Assembly: GCA_030065055.1 (NCBI GenBank)
Contig: JASJDS010000056.1
Coordinates: forward strand, 1 to 52,908
DNA length: 52,908 bases
Direction of reading: 5' to 3'
Source: Calothrix sp. MO_192.B10
GTDB taxonomy: Bacteria; Cyanobacteriota; Cyanobacteriia; Cyanobacteriales; Nostocaceae
Within the stretch, counting starts at the first letter, position 1; the number at the start of each line of letters is the position of its first letter. Below the pieces are notes generated by a model that worked only from the letters and a program-made list of their open reading frames with translations, had not been told where the DNA came from and did no database searches. Of the stretch, positions 44,950-52,908 are shown in pieces. The position numbers and the translations under genes were made by a program.

Positions 44950-45252
44950 TGATTATCAAGTAGAAAATTTCAGGCATCATCAATACTTAAATATGTCAAA
45001 AAATAAGCTTACTAAAATCATTAATGCGCTGAAAGTCAATATTTTATAAACTTTTCCAACAATCCCCCAACCTCTTATTTGCACTCTTGACAAATCCTCC
45101 TGCAAATGCAGAATCATACCGTTTTGATTCCGTTGATGTGATACTCAGAGCGTAAAATACTTGTTAGAACGCAAACATTTACCAGTTTCAATAAAAGAGC
45201 GTTAGCGGAGCTTACCGCAGGTATAGCAAAAAATTTCCGGGTTATGATAAAC
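44950..45252 (+). pseudogene. Decayed tandem copy of the Rpn-family gene
   Basis: 44950-45132 matches 45286-45467 (upstream flank plus the first ~110 bp of the next gene), then the sequence jumps at about 45133 to a match with the region after that gene (46269-46392). So the copy kept both ends but lost about 800 bp of coding sequence. In addition its third codon is TGA (CGA in the intact copy). Coding is therefore abolished. Confidence 0.85.
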
Positions 45253-45358
45253 GTATTAGCCGAGCTTACTAGTTACGAGAGATTGTGATTATCAAATAGC
45301 AATTTTCCGGCATAATAAATATTTAAATAAATCAAAAATCAACTGACTAAAATTATTA

Positions 45359-46249
45359 ATGCGTCGAGATTCAATATTTTATAAACTTTTCCAACAATCT
45401 CCCAACCTCTTATTCGCACTCTTGACAAATCCTCCTGCAAATGCAGAGGCATATCGTTTTGATTCCGTAGCAGTCAAAGAACCAAAATTTGAAATCGATG
45501 GCGTATTTTTACCACCAGAAAGTGAAAATACAGGTGCAGTATATTTCTGCGAGGTGCAATTTCAACGGGATGAAAGATTATATGAAAGAATATTTGCAGA
45601 ATCTGGTTTGTACTTTTATCGTAACCGAGACAGGTTCAGTGATTGGCAAGTAGTGGTAATTTATCCATCCCGCAACATCGAACAAAGTGAGACATATCCC
45701 CATCGTTCATTTCTCAATGGCGACCAAGTTCATCGGATATATTTAGATGAATTAGGTGATATTCGCTCCTTACCTGTATGGGTAGCACTGATGGTATTAA
45801 CTACACTTGATGATGAGCAAGTAACCGAGGAAGCAAGATATTTATTAACTAGAAGTCAACAGGAAATACCTCAACCATCAAGTCGCGCCATAATGGAATT
45901 AATTGTAACGATAATGGTGTACAAATTTGAAGATAAAAGCCAACGGGAGGTAGAACAAATGTTAGGAATTACTTTGAAGGAAACACGAGTTTATCGAGAA
46001 ATTAAAGAAGAAGGACGGGAAGAGGGACGGGAACAAGGACGGGAAGAGGGACGGGAAGAGGGACGGGAACAAGGAGAGCGATCGCTTGTTTTACGTCAAC
46101 TAACTCGACGGGTGGGGGAATTACCCCAACCAGTGATTCAGCAGGTAGAATCTCTCGATTTGGAACGTTTGGAAAATTTGGGTGAAGCGTTACTTGATTT
46201 TACTAGTATGGCTGATTTGCAAGCTTGGTTAGAAGCTACTGGTATTTAG
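45359..46249 (+). CDS. Rpn-type PD-(D/E)XK nuclease (DUF2887) with DUF4351-like tail
   Basis: The 296-residue protein starts FYKLFQQSPNLLFALL and has the nuclease core Asp47 (FEIDGVFLP) and Glu65-x-Gln67 (CEVQFQRDERLYERIF), as in the recombination-promoting nuclease (Rpn) / PDDEXK transposase-like group, where Gln often replaces Lys. Residues about 220-242 are a charged REEGREQG repeat linker typical of this family, and the end (LEALLDFTSMADLQAWL-like) resembles DUF4351. Relatives cut DNA and stimulate RecA-independent recombination in E. coli; this one is untested. A truncated tandem copy lies just upstream. Confidence 0.85.
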   Translation: MRRDSIFYKLFQQSPNLLFALLTNPPANAEAYRFDSVAVKEPKFEIDGVFLPPESENTGAVYFCEVQFQRDERLYERIFAESGLYFYRNRDRFSDWQVVVIYPSRNIEQSETYPHRSFLNGDQVHRIYLDELGDIRSLPVWVALMVLTTLDDEQVTEEARYLLTRSQQEIPQPSSRAIMELIVTIMVYKFEDKSQREVEQMLGITLKETRVYREIKEEGREEGREQGREEGREEGREQGERSLVLRQLTRRVGELPQPVIQQVESLDLERLENLGEALLDFTSMADLQAWLEATGI

Positions 46250-46441
46250 GTTTTGTAGAAGAAATAATTGATGTGATACTCAGAGCGTAAAATCCTTGGT
46301 TGATTGCATACAATTACCAGCTTCGATAAAAGAGCTTGAGCGGAGCTTACCGGAAGTATCGCATGAAATTTCCGAGCATATTTTGATAATATAAAATAAG
46401 CAATACTTGACTTCATACTAGCTTTAGCATAAACAAAGATT

Positions 46442-46666
46442 ATGAATATTGAGCAAGCAGTCTTGGAAAAATTGCGTCACCTACCCATAGATAAGCAGCG
46501 AGAATTATTGAATTTTGCCGAATTTTTGTATCACAAAAACACTACTAAAGCTCCCTTGCGTAGCGTTAGAGGCTTATGTAATGATTTGAAAGTTGATATT
46601 ACAGACGAAGATATTGTCAAAGCACGGCAAGAAATGTGGGGTAATTTTCCTAGGGATATTGTTTGA
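46442..46666 (+). CDS. DUF2281 VapB-like antitoxin
   Basis: The 74-residue protein starts EQAVLEKLRHLPIDKQRELLNFAEFLY, the characteristic DUF2281 segment, and ends with DEDIVKARQEMWGNF, which likely wraps the toxin. Its TGA stop shares one base with the ATG of the PIN-domain gene (TGATG), a standard antitoxin-toxin overlap. It should bind and silence the downstream RNase and repress its own operon. Confidence 0.88.
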   Translation: MNIEQAVLEKLRHLPIDKQRELLNFAEFLYHKNTTKAPLRSVRGLCNDLKVDITDEDIVKARQEMWGNFPRDIV

Positions 46667-47070
46667 TGACATCAGTGGTTGCAGATACACACACTTTAAT
46701 TTGGTATCTTTTTGATTTAGAGAGATTATCAGCAACAGCATTCACAACTTTAGAGCAAACAGTTAATTCTGGTAATCCTATTTATATATCTGCTATAACA
46801 TTAGTCGAAATAGTTTATCTTGTTGAAAAAAAACGCTTTTCGGAAGAGGTATTAACTAGACTTGTTAATGCTTTAGATGACCCAAATACGGGTATTTCAT
46901 TAGTACCTTTAGATCAAAACATTTCTGGAGCAATTCGACAAATAGATCGAGAAACTGTTCCTGATATGCCAGATAGGATTATAGCAGCTACTGCTTTTTA
47001 TTTAGGTATTTCCCTAGTTACCCGCGATTTACGGATTCAAGCATTAACGAATATTGAAACTATTTGGTGA
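46666..47070 (+). CDS. vapC: VapC-type PIN-domain RNase toxin
   Basis: The 134-residue PIN domain has the acidic active-site residues in place: Asp in VADTHTLIWYL, Glu in ITLVEIVYL, and Asp pairs in VPDMPDRIIAATA and LVTRDLRIQ. VapC toxins cleave tRNA or rRNA at specific sites. Start is the ATG at 46666 that overlaps the antitoxin stop. Sequences after the stop (about 47080-47110) resemble the flank of the Rpn gene, so the locus sits in repeat-rich DNA. Confidence 0.92.
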   Translation: MTSVVADTHTLIWYLFDLERLSATAFTTLEQTVNSGNPIYISAITLVEIVYLVEKKRFSEEVLTRLVNALDDPNTGISLVPLDQNISGAIRQIDRETVPDMPDRIIAATAFYLGISLVTRDLRIQALTNIETIW

Positions 47071-47165
47071 TGTAGAGCAGGAGCACACAATTACCAGCTG
47101 CAATAGTTGCCCAGATTTTAGGTGTACGCGTTGGCAAAGCCTGCCGTAAGGCATAAGTAGGTAGT

Positions 47166-47588
47166 TCACTTATTTCCATCGGGATACACTAAGTAACTAC
47201 GCCATACCCGATTAGATGTTTGATTATTACTGTCCGGAATTATCAGTTTCCATGTTTTACCTTCAGGTTGAATTTGCATATAAATATCAAAAGGTTTTTG
47301 TGGTTGTTTTAAGTCGTGTTGGGGAATATTAAATTTGAGATCATACACTCCTTGTAGGTGGTAAGCCGGTAAATGCTCCATCATCAAAGGTATTTTTTTG
47401 GTAATCGTCAGATGATTAATCTCAAACCCTTGAAAATCCAAATCTAGTTGTTCCCTGAGTTGCTGCTGGGTTTGTTCTAACTGAATTGCGATCGCTTGTT
47501 TGATTAAATTGCGATTGGGAGGTAATACACCGTTACCACAAGCTGTTAATAACAACAATAAAACAGCAACTACAATGAGCCTAAGCAT
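47166..47588 (-). CDS. Small lipoprotein of unknown function
   Basis: The 140-residue product has a lipoprotein signal with lipobox LTAC (Cys17) and would be anchored in a membrane facing the periplasm. The mature part has a helical Gln-rich stretch (about 28-48) and then a beta-rich domain. I do not recognise the family. Its start codon is only 12 bp from that of the divergent L,D-transpeptidase gene, so a functional link in the cell wall is plausible. Confidence 0.75.
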   Translation of the reverse strand: MLRLIVVAVLLLLLTACGNGVLPPNRNLIKQAIAIQLEQTQQQLREQLDLDFQGFEINHLTITKKIPLMMEHLPAYHLQGVYDLKFNIPQHDLKQPQKPFDIYMQIQPEGKTWKLIIPDSNNQTSNRVWRSYLVYPDGNK

Positions 47589-47600
47589 AAAATTTTTTGT

Positions 47601-48284
47601 ATGAAATTAAAACTACTCTATACTAAAAAATCTTTGACATTCTTCCTAATTGTAATTGGTGGTTCTCTGCTATATTTAGTCCTGGTTCGCAGAGGATTCC
47701 TCATTCCCCTTACAGATATTCCTGAAGTACTATGTCTCAATGGTTGCCCATCACCCCAGAAAATTCACAACCCTACCCCAGAAAATGGATTGTTGAATTA
47801 TAATCAACCCCTAAACAAACTAATTACACCAACAATAGATCAGGATAAAACCTCAATTTTAATTGAAAAATCAAAACATAAATTGACCCTTTATTACAAT
47901 CAAAAACCAATCAAATCTTACCCCGTTGTCTTTGGTAGTAACCCCAAAGGAGATAAACTTAGAGAAGGCGATAACAAAACACCAGAGGGTATCCTCCGCA
48001 TCAAAGACTTATACCCCCATCCCCAATGGTCAAAATTCATCTGGTTGGATTATCCCAACCCCCCATCATGGCGCAACCATTTTCAGGCAAAAATGCAAGG
48101 TAAACTCCCTTGGTATCATTCTATCGGCGGTCAAGTAGGTATTCACGGCGTACCCCCAGGGACAAATGGTATGATCGATAACCGTACCAATTGGACTTGG
48201 GGTTGTCCCTCCCTGAAAAATCAAGACGTAAATGAAATATATCAAGTCGTGAAAATAGGTACTCTAGTAGAAATACTGCCTTAG
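47601..48284 (+). CDS. L,D-transpeptidase (YkuD domain)
   Basis: The 227-residue protein has an N-terminal membrane anchor (about 12-29) and a C-terminal YkuD domain (about 85-227): VVFGSNPKGDKLREGDNKTPEG, His182 in GIHGVPPG, and the nucleophile Cys202 in TWGCPSL. Typical members have S(R/W)GCIR; here the Arg after Cys is replaced, a variant also found in the ErfK-like group. Expected role: 3-3 peptidoglycan cross-linking or anchoring of surface proteins in the periplasm. It is divergent from a lipoprotein gene 12 bp away. Confidence 0.88.
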   Translation: MKLKLLYTKKSLTFFLIVIGGSLLYLVLVRRGFLIPLTDIPEVLCLNGCPSPQKIHNPTPENGLLNYNQPLNKLITPTIDQDKTSILIEKSKHKLTLYYNQKPIKSYPVVFGSNPKGDKLREGDNKTPEGILRIKDLYPHPQWSKFIWLDYPNPPSWRNHFQAKMQGKLPWYHSIGGQVGIHGVPPGTNGMIDNRTNWTWGCPSLKNQDVNEIYQVVKIGTLVEILP

Positions 48285-48317
48285 CTACTGCTTTATGGTA
48301 ATTAAATTATACTTATT

Positions 48318-48704
48318 TTACTCAGAAGACTGACCATCTCTACGTCCCAACTCATATACACCACAACCCATACAGGCAAGTATAGCGGTGCTAATTGCCC
48401 AACTGCGCCCTAAGCTGACTTCCACACCCCAGTTACAAAAAATACCTACCACCAGAAAAGGTACAATGCTGAACAACGAAGCATAAAAAGCATTTTGGGA
48501 TTCCCTTGCCTTACGAGTTCGCTCAAATTCCGCTTCGCTAGTATACAGCGATCGCTCGGCAAAATTAAACCAACGGTTGAGTTGATGCATCACCCACTCA
48601 CTGACTGGGGAAAAACCTAAATATAAGGCTAAAGACCATAAACTAATTCCGGTAAGGGTAGTCCCATCTAAATTCAGCCGGAATGGTAGCATCTCAGTCA
48701 GCAT
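48318..48704 (-). CDS. Three-pass membrane protein of unknown function
   Basis: The 128-residue protein has three predicted membrane segments (about 17-33, 72-92 and 101-118) and a charged cytoplasmic loop with ERSLYTSEAEFERTRKARES (split about 49-68). I do not recognise a named family. It ends 33 bp from the convergent L,D-transpeptidase gene. Codon usage and a HIP1 site fit the host genome. Confidence 0.65.
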   Translation of the reverse strand: MLTEMLPFRLNLDGTTLTGISLWSLALYLGFSPVSEWVMHQLNRWFNFAERSLYTSEAEFERTRKARESQNAFYASLFSIVPFLVVGIFCNWGVEVSLGRSWAISTAILACMGCGVYELGRRDGQSSE

Positions 48705-49513
48705 GGTATTAATTTCCTGGAAGTATATAAATTTTTCTATTCTTCTACCAAATTATGATAATTGAAATTATCACAAGATTTTAAACCTTGATTCTACAAC
48801 ATTTTTGTTCGCGATTAACTTTAACTCGCTACGCGAGAAGGAAAAAGCAAGAGAGTTTCAGGGGAAGATGTGATATCAAATCCGTTTGCATCGGAATTAT
48901 TACCTCCTTTCTCTTCTCTTAGCGTTCTACCCTACTCTTCGAGAAGCCACTGCGTGTCTACGGGAAGCCACTTCGTGTCTAATGCGCCTTTGCGGTTTTA
49001 TTATTCCAATGTCAACGGAAACGATATGATTTGTAAGTCTAATTGTGAGCCATCCATTTATCTATGCTAATCATGTGCAATATAAATACCTAATTATCAA
49101 CTTCCACAAATCTACTCTCACATATATTTGACAGGATTTTCGAGCATTAAATATAGATTTTATGGATACATTTATTTTATTTATCCAACCTTGATTAACT
49201 CTGATTAAAGTAAATTAAAGCCAGAACTATGGTAAATGATACTGGCTTTAAAAATCAGTGTATATACTGAAAAAATAGATATCTTTATATCATTAACAAT
49301 TATTTAATTATTTGATTTTTGAGCTGATGATTATCTGAATTAGAAAGTGGGAAACATTGTATAAGACAGGTTTCATCATTAATGAAATTATATATTTTCG
49401 AGCGAGCTGGCAATGTAAGTAAGATGACTAAGAAATTATAAATATTCATCCTTGGTATCCCATGAAAGTTGACAAGAGTTAGTGAATAACGGTATTAGTT
49501 TGAGGCAGACAAA
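48705..49513. other. Long AT-rich intergenic region, no gene seen
   Basis: 809 bp. Around 48935-48982 lies a repeat (GAAGCCACTGCGTGTCTACGGGAAGCCACTTCG, split, ending GTGTCTAATGCGCC) whose inverse flanks alaS at 6157-6178. The remainder is very AT-rich and may include the promoter of the M23 gene; no ORF with family features. Confidence 0.5.
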
Positions 49514-50218
49514 ATGAAAAAGTGGCAACAGCAAAAAATACTATCAAGATTTATGGTATTTTTATTAGGACTAACCATTGTCAGCGCAATGACTGTGTTG
49601 CCTGATTTCAAAGAAGTTAAAGCTGTTGACTTTAACTCCAAACAGTTGGCAAAAACTAGCAGTTGGGTATCCGCGTCTTTCCCTGTGGAAAACTTTCAAG
49701 CGTATACTTCACCCTTTGGCTATCGAAGATCTGCCACAGGTGGAAGAAACTGGGAATTTCACGGTGGTTTAGATATTGCTGCGCCTCAAGGTAGCTACAT
49801 ACGTAACTGGTGGGCAGGAAAAGTAATTAAAGTTGGCGATCGCGGTCGCTGTGGTACTTATATAGTTATGCAATCCGGAAAATGGCAACATACCTATTGC
49901 CATATGCAAGGGAAGGTAGAAACTATTCAAGGTCGTCGCCATTTGGTTGATCGCACTGGAGGTATCCAAATCCCAGTAGGTCAAAATATACCTACAGGAT
50001 ATAGGATTGGTCGGGTAGGCATGACTGGAAGGACAACAGGTCCCCATCTTCACTGGGGTCTTAAATTCAGCAACAAGCACGTAGATCCAGCTTCGGTTTT
50101 GCGGGAAATGTTCTCTCAACAACAAATAGCTAGTCGCTCCCCATCTACCATGAATCCTCAAAAATCCCAGGTAGTTATTGAAGAATCGAAATTGATTAAC
50201 AACTCTGGTGGTAATTGA
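49514..50218 (+). CDS. Secreted M23-family peptidoglycan endopeptidase
   Basis: The 234-residue protein has a signal peptide or anchor (about 9-29) and one M23 (LytM) domain. The zinc ligands are present: His83 and Asp87 in HGGLDIAAP, and His178/His180 in GPHLHWGL. YTSPFGYRRSATGG precedes the first motif as in active enzymes. It should cut peptide cross-links in the periplasm. No LysM domain is attached. The last 40 residues are low-complexity and polar. Confidence 0.93.
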   Translation: MKKWQQQKILSRFMVFLLGLTIVSAMTVLPDFKEVKAVDFNSKQLAKTSSWVSASFPVENFQAYTSPFGYRRSATGGRNWEFHGGLDIAAPQGSYIRNWWAGKVIKVGDRGRCGTYIVMQSGKWQHTYCHMQGKVETIQGRRHLVDRTGGIQIPVGQNIPTGYRIGRVGMTGRTTGPHLHWGLKFSNKHVDPASVLREMFSQQQIASRSPSTMNPQKSQVVIEESKLINNSGGN

Positions 50219-50317
50219 AACACATATTTTGTAGGGGTTTAGCAATGCTAAACCCCTGCGTTCTATTTATCTGAAAATCGCTGTAAATAAGTGCTATGTG
50301 ACTCATCTACAGATTCC

Positions 50318-51280
50318 CTAGATTATTTTTAAATCTGCATACTCTGCCAACAAATCATCACTGGTGAGGGTATCCCCTTCTGCTTGAGGAGTCCAGAGAA
50401 CTTCGATCGCCAACAGTCTATCAGCTGGAAAACTACCTATTTGACTCAAAGCTTGACGCAAATCATCAGTATTATTAATGGCTGGAATCGCCATTTTACC
50501 AAGGGTAGCCGCCAATAAGGTGACGATAATATATTCCCCAGGACCTTCTTTAATTAAGTTGGTGGGGTTATCACTTTCCTTGGTTGATGGTAAAGCATCC
50601 TCCGCTAGAACTGCTTTTAGCTGGTTATTAACATTACTCAGAGTCTCCTCAGTAAATTTACTCCGTTCTGCCAATGCCAACCGGTTAAATTCAGTTTCAG
50701 CAGCATTTAGCCGTGCTTGCTTTGTACTACCACCTGCATATACCCAGTATTCTGGATGGCGGAGTAAAGCGAGGCTAGCTTCTTGTAAAATTTCTGCTCT
50801 TCCCTGTGGGGTGTTGGTATCAGCTTTTTCAGCAATTTGGTTCAGTTCTGGTTGCAATGAACGAGCACCAGCTAACAAACCTACCTGTAAGCGGCTTACA
50901 GATACCGATGGATTGCTATCATAACCAACTTCTTCCCCTTCTCCACTGGCGAAATTGCGGAAAGCTTGCATCATGAAATTTGCGATCGCAATAAAAATCA
51001 AGATGCTAAACAAACCACCAAAGCCACCGCCAATTCCCCAGAAGGGAAGTAAGAAGGGAAAACCAAAACCACCACCAGGGTAGTAACCACCGGGAGCGCG
51101 AGTGCGAGGGGTATAGGTACGGCTACTGGGCATTCTTCTGAAAGAGCCACCGCCAATCCTACCACCACTACGAGCTGCTAGAGCCGTATCTGCTTGGCTA
51201 AGTGCCAATACCACCACTAGGCAGAGGAGAAAAAGAGGTTTTAAAATTGATTTAATTGTCTGTTGTATTTTTTTACTCAT
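50318..51280 (-). CDS. DUF1517 membrane protein
   Basis: The 320-residue protein has a signal peptide or first membrane segment (about 15-35, ending ALA), an Arg/Gly/Tyr-rich stretch (about 36-70), a second hydrophobic segment rich in Gly and Phe (about 72-108), and a C-terminal globular DUF1517 domain (about 125-320, with SRLQVGLLAGARSLQ). The family is conserved in cyanobacteria and plastids; its molecular role is not known to me. Convergent with the M23 gene. Confidence 0.88.
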   Translation of the reverse strand: MSKKIQQTIKSILKPLFLLCLVVVLALSQADTALAARSGGRIGGGSFRRMPSSRTYTPRTRAPGGYYPGGGFGFPFLLPFWGIGGGFGGLFSILIFIAIANFMMQAFRNFASGEGEEVGYDSNPSVSVSRLQVGLLAGARSLQPELNQIAEKADTNTPQGRAEILQEASLALLRHPEYWVYAGGSTKQARLNAAETEFNRLALAERSKFTEETLSNVNNQLKAVLAEDALPSTKESDNPTNLIKEGPGEYIIVTLLAATLGKMAIPAINNTDDLRQALSQIGSFPADRLLAIEVLWTPQAEGDTLTSDDLLAEYADLKII

Positions 51281-51301
51281 AATCCATCGATTGGTATAAG
51301 T

Positions 51302-51513
51302 ACTAGTTTGGAAATGGTTGTTAGTTGTTAGTTGTTAGTTGATAGTTGACAGCTTAGGTGTAGGAGCCGCAGTAGGGGCGCATTGCGTGCGCCCTTGACG
51401 AGTTATTCACAAAGCATTTTCAGATCCGCAGGTTGTGTACAAACGTTTATGAGGGACTAGCTTGAAAATGGTTGTTAGTTGTTAGTTGTTAGTTGACAGC
51501 TGACAGTTGACAG
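51302..51513. repeat. Duplicated TTGTTAG heptamer segment upstream of the DUF1517 gene
   Basis: ACTAG(T/C)TTG(G/A)AAATGGTTGTTAG-type segments occur twice, at about 51302-51353 and 51456-51513, each with two to three TTGTTAG units followed by TTGACAG-like units. The 51281-51837 gap otherwise holds the small remnant at 51601 and AT-rich promoter sequence of the peptidase gene. Confidence 0.65.
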
Positions 51514-51600
51514 TTTAGGAGCTGTGAAGAACATTCTTCATAGTTGGTTGTGAGATGTGAGATTTTCTCGTGGTTAACTGACTTATATCTTTCAATGTAA

Positions 51601-51699
51601 CGTCGATCGCAAGTAAAAGGCGGAATAGAAATAGACGTTATATGTGCTGATAACCGTACTGCAAGACAAAAATATGCTCTTCCAGAACTAGCAGTTTAA
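51601..51699 (+). pseudogene. Possible C-terminal gene remnant
   Basis: Between an in-frame TAA and the TAA at 51697 the frame reads RRSQVKGGIEIDVICADN and then RTARQKYALPELAV-stop. The composition looks like the end of a real soluble protein, but there is no start codon and no recognised family. Tentative. Confidence 0.25.
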
Positions 51700-51837
51700 C
51701 CACAGCAAATAACACTTTATTAATATAAAAAATTAAATCTTAAGTATATTTTACTAATTCTTTAATATTTTTTTCCGAAACTTACCCGGTATCTATGTGA
51801 TTTTAAAAATAGACACCATTGTTTCGGAATCTCCTCC

Positions 51838-52434
51838 ATGAAGATATTCAAGGCATTAACCACAGTTGCGATTGGCGTAGGAACTCTTTTGGGAACTTTA
51901 CCAGCCCATGCAAGGGAATGGACTCCTCGTGCGGTTGTAGATGGGGTATATTCTGGTATCCAAAAGATTCATGGCTACAAAGCAACTCCTCAATTGATTT
52001 GGGGTGTACCTCAAGGTAGGCGTGGTGCTTGCGGACCAATTCGTAGCAGCCATTACTGTACTAGAAACCATACCGTCTACATTCCCAGCCGAGATATCCG
52101 TATGGCTTATCAACATGGAGATGCGGCACTAGCTTATATTATTGCCCATGAATATGCCCATGCTATGCAAACTGCCTATGGTTTTAGACCAGGGGTTGGA
52201 CATATCACAGAACTACAAGCTGACTGTTTAGCAGGTGCTTATTTAGGACTGATTCCAAATATTGTATTGGATAACAAAGATATTCGAGAAATTGCTACCT
52301 TTGCCCATCGGATCGGTGATTATGCTTGGGGTAGCGCCCATCATCACGGTACGCCCAGACAACGAGTTAAAGCAGTTATCAGGGGAATGAATGGTTCTAT
52401 CAATGGTAAAGGAATTTCTGCTTGTCGTGTTTAA
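51838..52434 (+). CDS. Secreted zinc metallopeptidase (HExxH)
   Basis: The 198-residue protein has a signal peptide ending AHA|R (residue 25). The zinc motif HEYAH is at 104-108 and a likely third ligand Glu125 in ITELQADCLAGAY follows 17 residues later, as in the neutral zinc metallopeptidase (YpfJ-like) group. Four Cys (65, 74, 130, 196) could form disulphides in the periplasm. The start is the ATG after CGGAATCTCCTCC. The substrate is unknown. A purine repeat identical to one at 26005 follows the stop. Confidence 0.88.
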   Translation: MKIFKALTTVAIGVGTLLGTLPAHAREWTPRAVVDGVYSGIQKIHGYKATPQLIWGVPQGRRGACGPIRSSHYCTRNHTVYIPSRDIRMAYQHGDAALAYIIAHEYAHAMQTAYGFRPGVGHITELQADCLAGAYLGLIPNIVLDNKDIREIATFAHRIGDYAWGSAHHHGTPRQRVKAVIRGMNGSINGKGISACRV

Positions 52435-52536
52435 CCGTTCTGTTGAAGAAGGAAGAAGGAAGAAGGTTTGAGCGGGGTTTTGAGATGGGGACAAAGGAAC
52501 CCAACTCAAAACTGACAACCGCTTTCATCAAATCCG

Positions 52537-52674
52537 GAAAAATCTGCCAGCCTCATCAGCAGTTTATTGGTTTAGTGGCATATATCTTGGCGGAAAAATC
52601 GCCCTTTACCAGAAATTACCAGGTTTGATGTGTGGTACACTGGGGCGATTTTTCCGGAGGCTGGCAGATTTTTC
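52537..52674. repeat. Nested long palindromes upstream of tnpB
   Basis: Outer arms GAAAAATCTGCCAGCCTC (52537-52554) and its perfect complement (52657-52674) enclose inner arms GGAAAAATCGCCC (52592-52604) and GGGCGATTTTTCC (52643-52655). The outer and inner right arms are practically fused, so two alternative cruciforms share the sequence TTTTTCCGGAGG. No gene lies in 52435-52793. Confidence 0.85.
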
Positions 52675-52692
52675 TAGTTTTTTACCCAACCC

Positions 52693-52772
52693 ATAGGGGA
52701 TCGGGTTTTTGACCCCTATAGTCAGAAGTTTGAACAACAGGACGCTCAAACTTCCTGACTTCAAACTTCTGA
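52693..52772. mobile_element. Candidate left end of an IS200/IS605-type element
   Basis: Two hairpins precede tnpB: ATAGGGG/CCCCTAT (52693-52719) and TCAGAAGTTTGAA (52722-52734) with TTCAAACTTCTGA (52760-52772). Subterminal hairpins of this kind mark IS200/IS605 ends, but the actual cleavage site cannot be fixed without the right end, which is beyond the window. Confidence 0.45.
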
Positions 52773-52793
52773 TTTCGATTTATAGCATTAACT

Positions 52794-52908
52794 ATGAAAG
52801 CTAGGTATCAGTATCGTTTCTACCCGACCGACCAACAACAGCAGCTTTTGGCTCAGTTGTTTGGTTGTGTTCGCGTAGTTTGGAATGATGCACTGGCTAT
52901 TTGCAAAA
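52794..52908 (+). CDS. tnpB: TnpB-family RNA-guided endonuclease, N-terminal part
   Basis: The frame opens at the ATG at 52794 and runs off the window end (38 codons). It reads MKARYQYRFYPTDQQQQLLA then QLFGCVRVVWNDALAIC, the canonical TnpB start (YR(F/L)YPT...Q...L...FGC.R.VWN.AL). TnpB is an omega-RNA-guided nuclease of IS200/IS605 elements and ancestor of Cas12. No tnpA gene is visible on the upstream side, so the element may be a tnpB-only (IS1341-type) form. The omega-RNA and right end would be downstream, outside the window. Confidence 0.9.
   Translation, partial: MKARYQYRFYPTDQQQQLLAQLFGCVRVVWNDALAICK

Overview
The window comes from a filamentous, most likely heterocyst-forming cyanobacterium (Nostocales). 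The evidence is a moderately AT-rich genome with frequent GCGATCGC (HIP1) octamers, a 223-residue NtcA essentially identical to the Nostoc/Anabaena protein, many heptanucleotide tandem arrays (STRR type) and many families of short interspersed palindromes. I cannot name the genus from sequence alone. No rRNA, tRNA or CRISPR locus was recognised.

Layout. (1) 1-6200: an FtsH-like M41 peptidase fragment gene, a GGDEF diguanylate cyclase, a CxxC metal chaperone and alaS. (2) 6600-8600: a defence/stress island with two toxin-antitoxin loci, higBA with two 21-bp operator palindromes, and a Panacea-domain antitoxin overlapping a RelE/ParE-like toxin. (3) 9000-13100: the most unusual stretch, holding a 68-residue peptide with a textbook double-glycine leader, a ferritin-like di-iron protein, a cytoplasmic-looking subtilisin (S8) and a small protein resembling that protease's own prodomain. 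(4) 13800-18100: an APH-fold sugar kinase, a DOMON-like protein, an S66 LD-carboxypeptidase, a solitary PD-(D/E)XK protein and a Uma2 nuclease. (5) 18150-23700: a large two-partner-secretion exoprotein (TpsA) with recently duplicated repeats, bordered by a MITE with target-site duplication and by a palindromic element, then a carotenoid-isomerase-family oxidoreductase. (6) 23750-34800: conserved housekeeping, namely an MCE lipid-transport ATPase and substrate-binding protein, YqgF, a DUF3084 protein, ntcA divergent from fabI-hisB, an ABC ATPase and a Wza-like polysaccharide export protein. (7) 35200-42700: hydantoinase A, glgA, hemC (between near-identical inverted repeats), a pentapeptide-repeat protein, a tiny secreted peptide and a second Uma2. 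(8) 42860-47070: aguA-aguB (agmatine to putrescine), an Rpn-type nuclease with a decayed tandem copy, and vapBC. (9) 47100-52908: envelope functions (lipoprotein, L,D-transpeptidase, M23 peptidase, DUF1517 protein, secreted zinc peptidase) and the 5' end of an IS200/IS605-type tnpB, cut by the window edge.

How the parts work together. Nitrogen and carbon economy is represented by ntcA, aguAB, hyuA and glgA. Envelope and cell-surface building is represented by the MCE genes, SLBB export, TpsA, LD-carboxypeptidase, L,D-transpeptidase and M23. The rest is accessory DNA: three TA loci, three PD-(D/E)XK-type families, MITE-like repeats and a TnpB element. The best candidate for an undescribed system is the 9043-13109 group. 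I rate it as a hypothesis because a 700-bp repeat-filled gap separates the leader peptide from the enzymes and no C39 transporter is present in the window.
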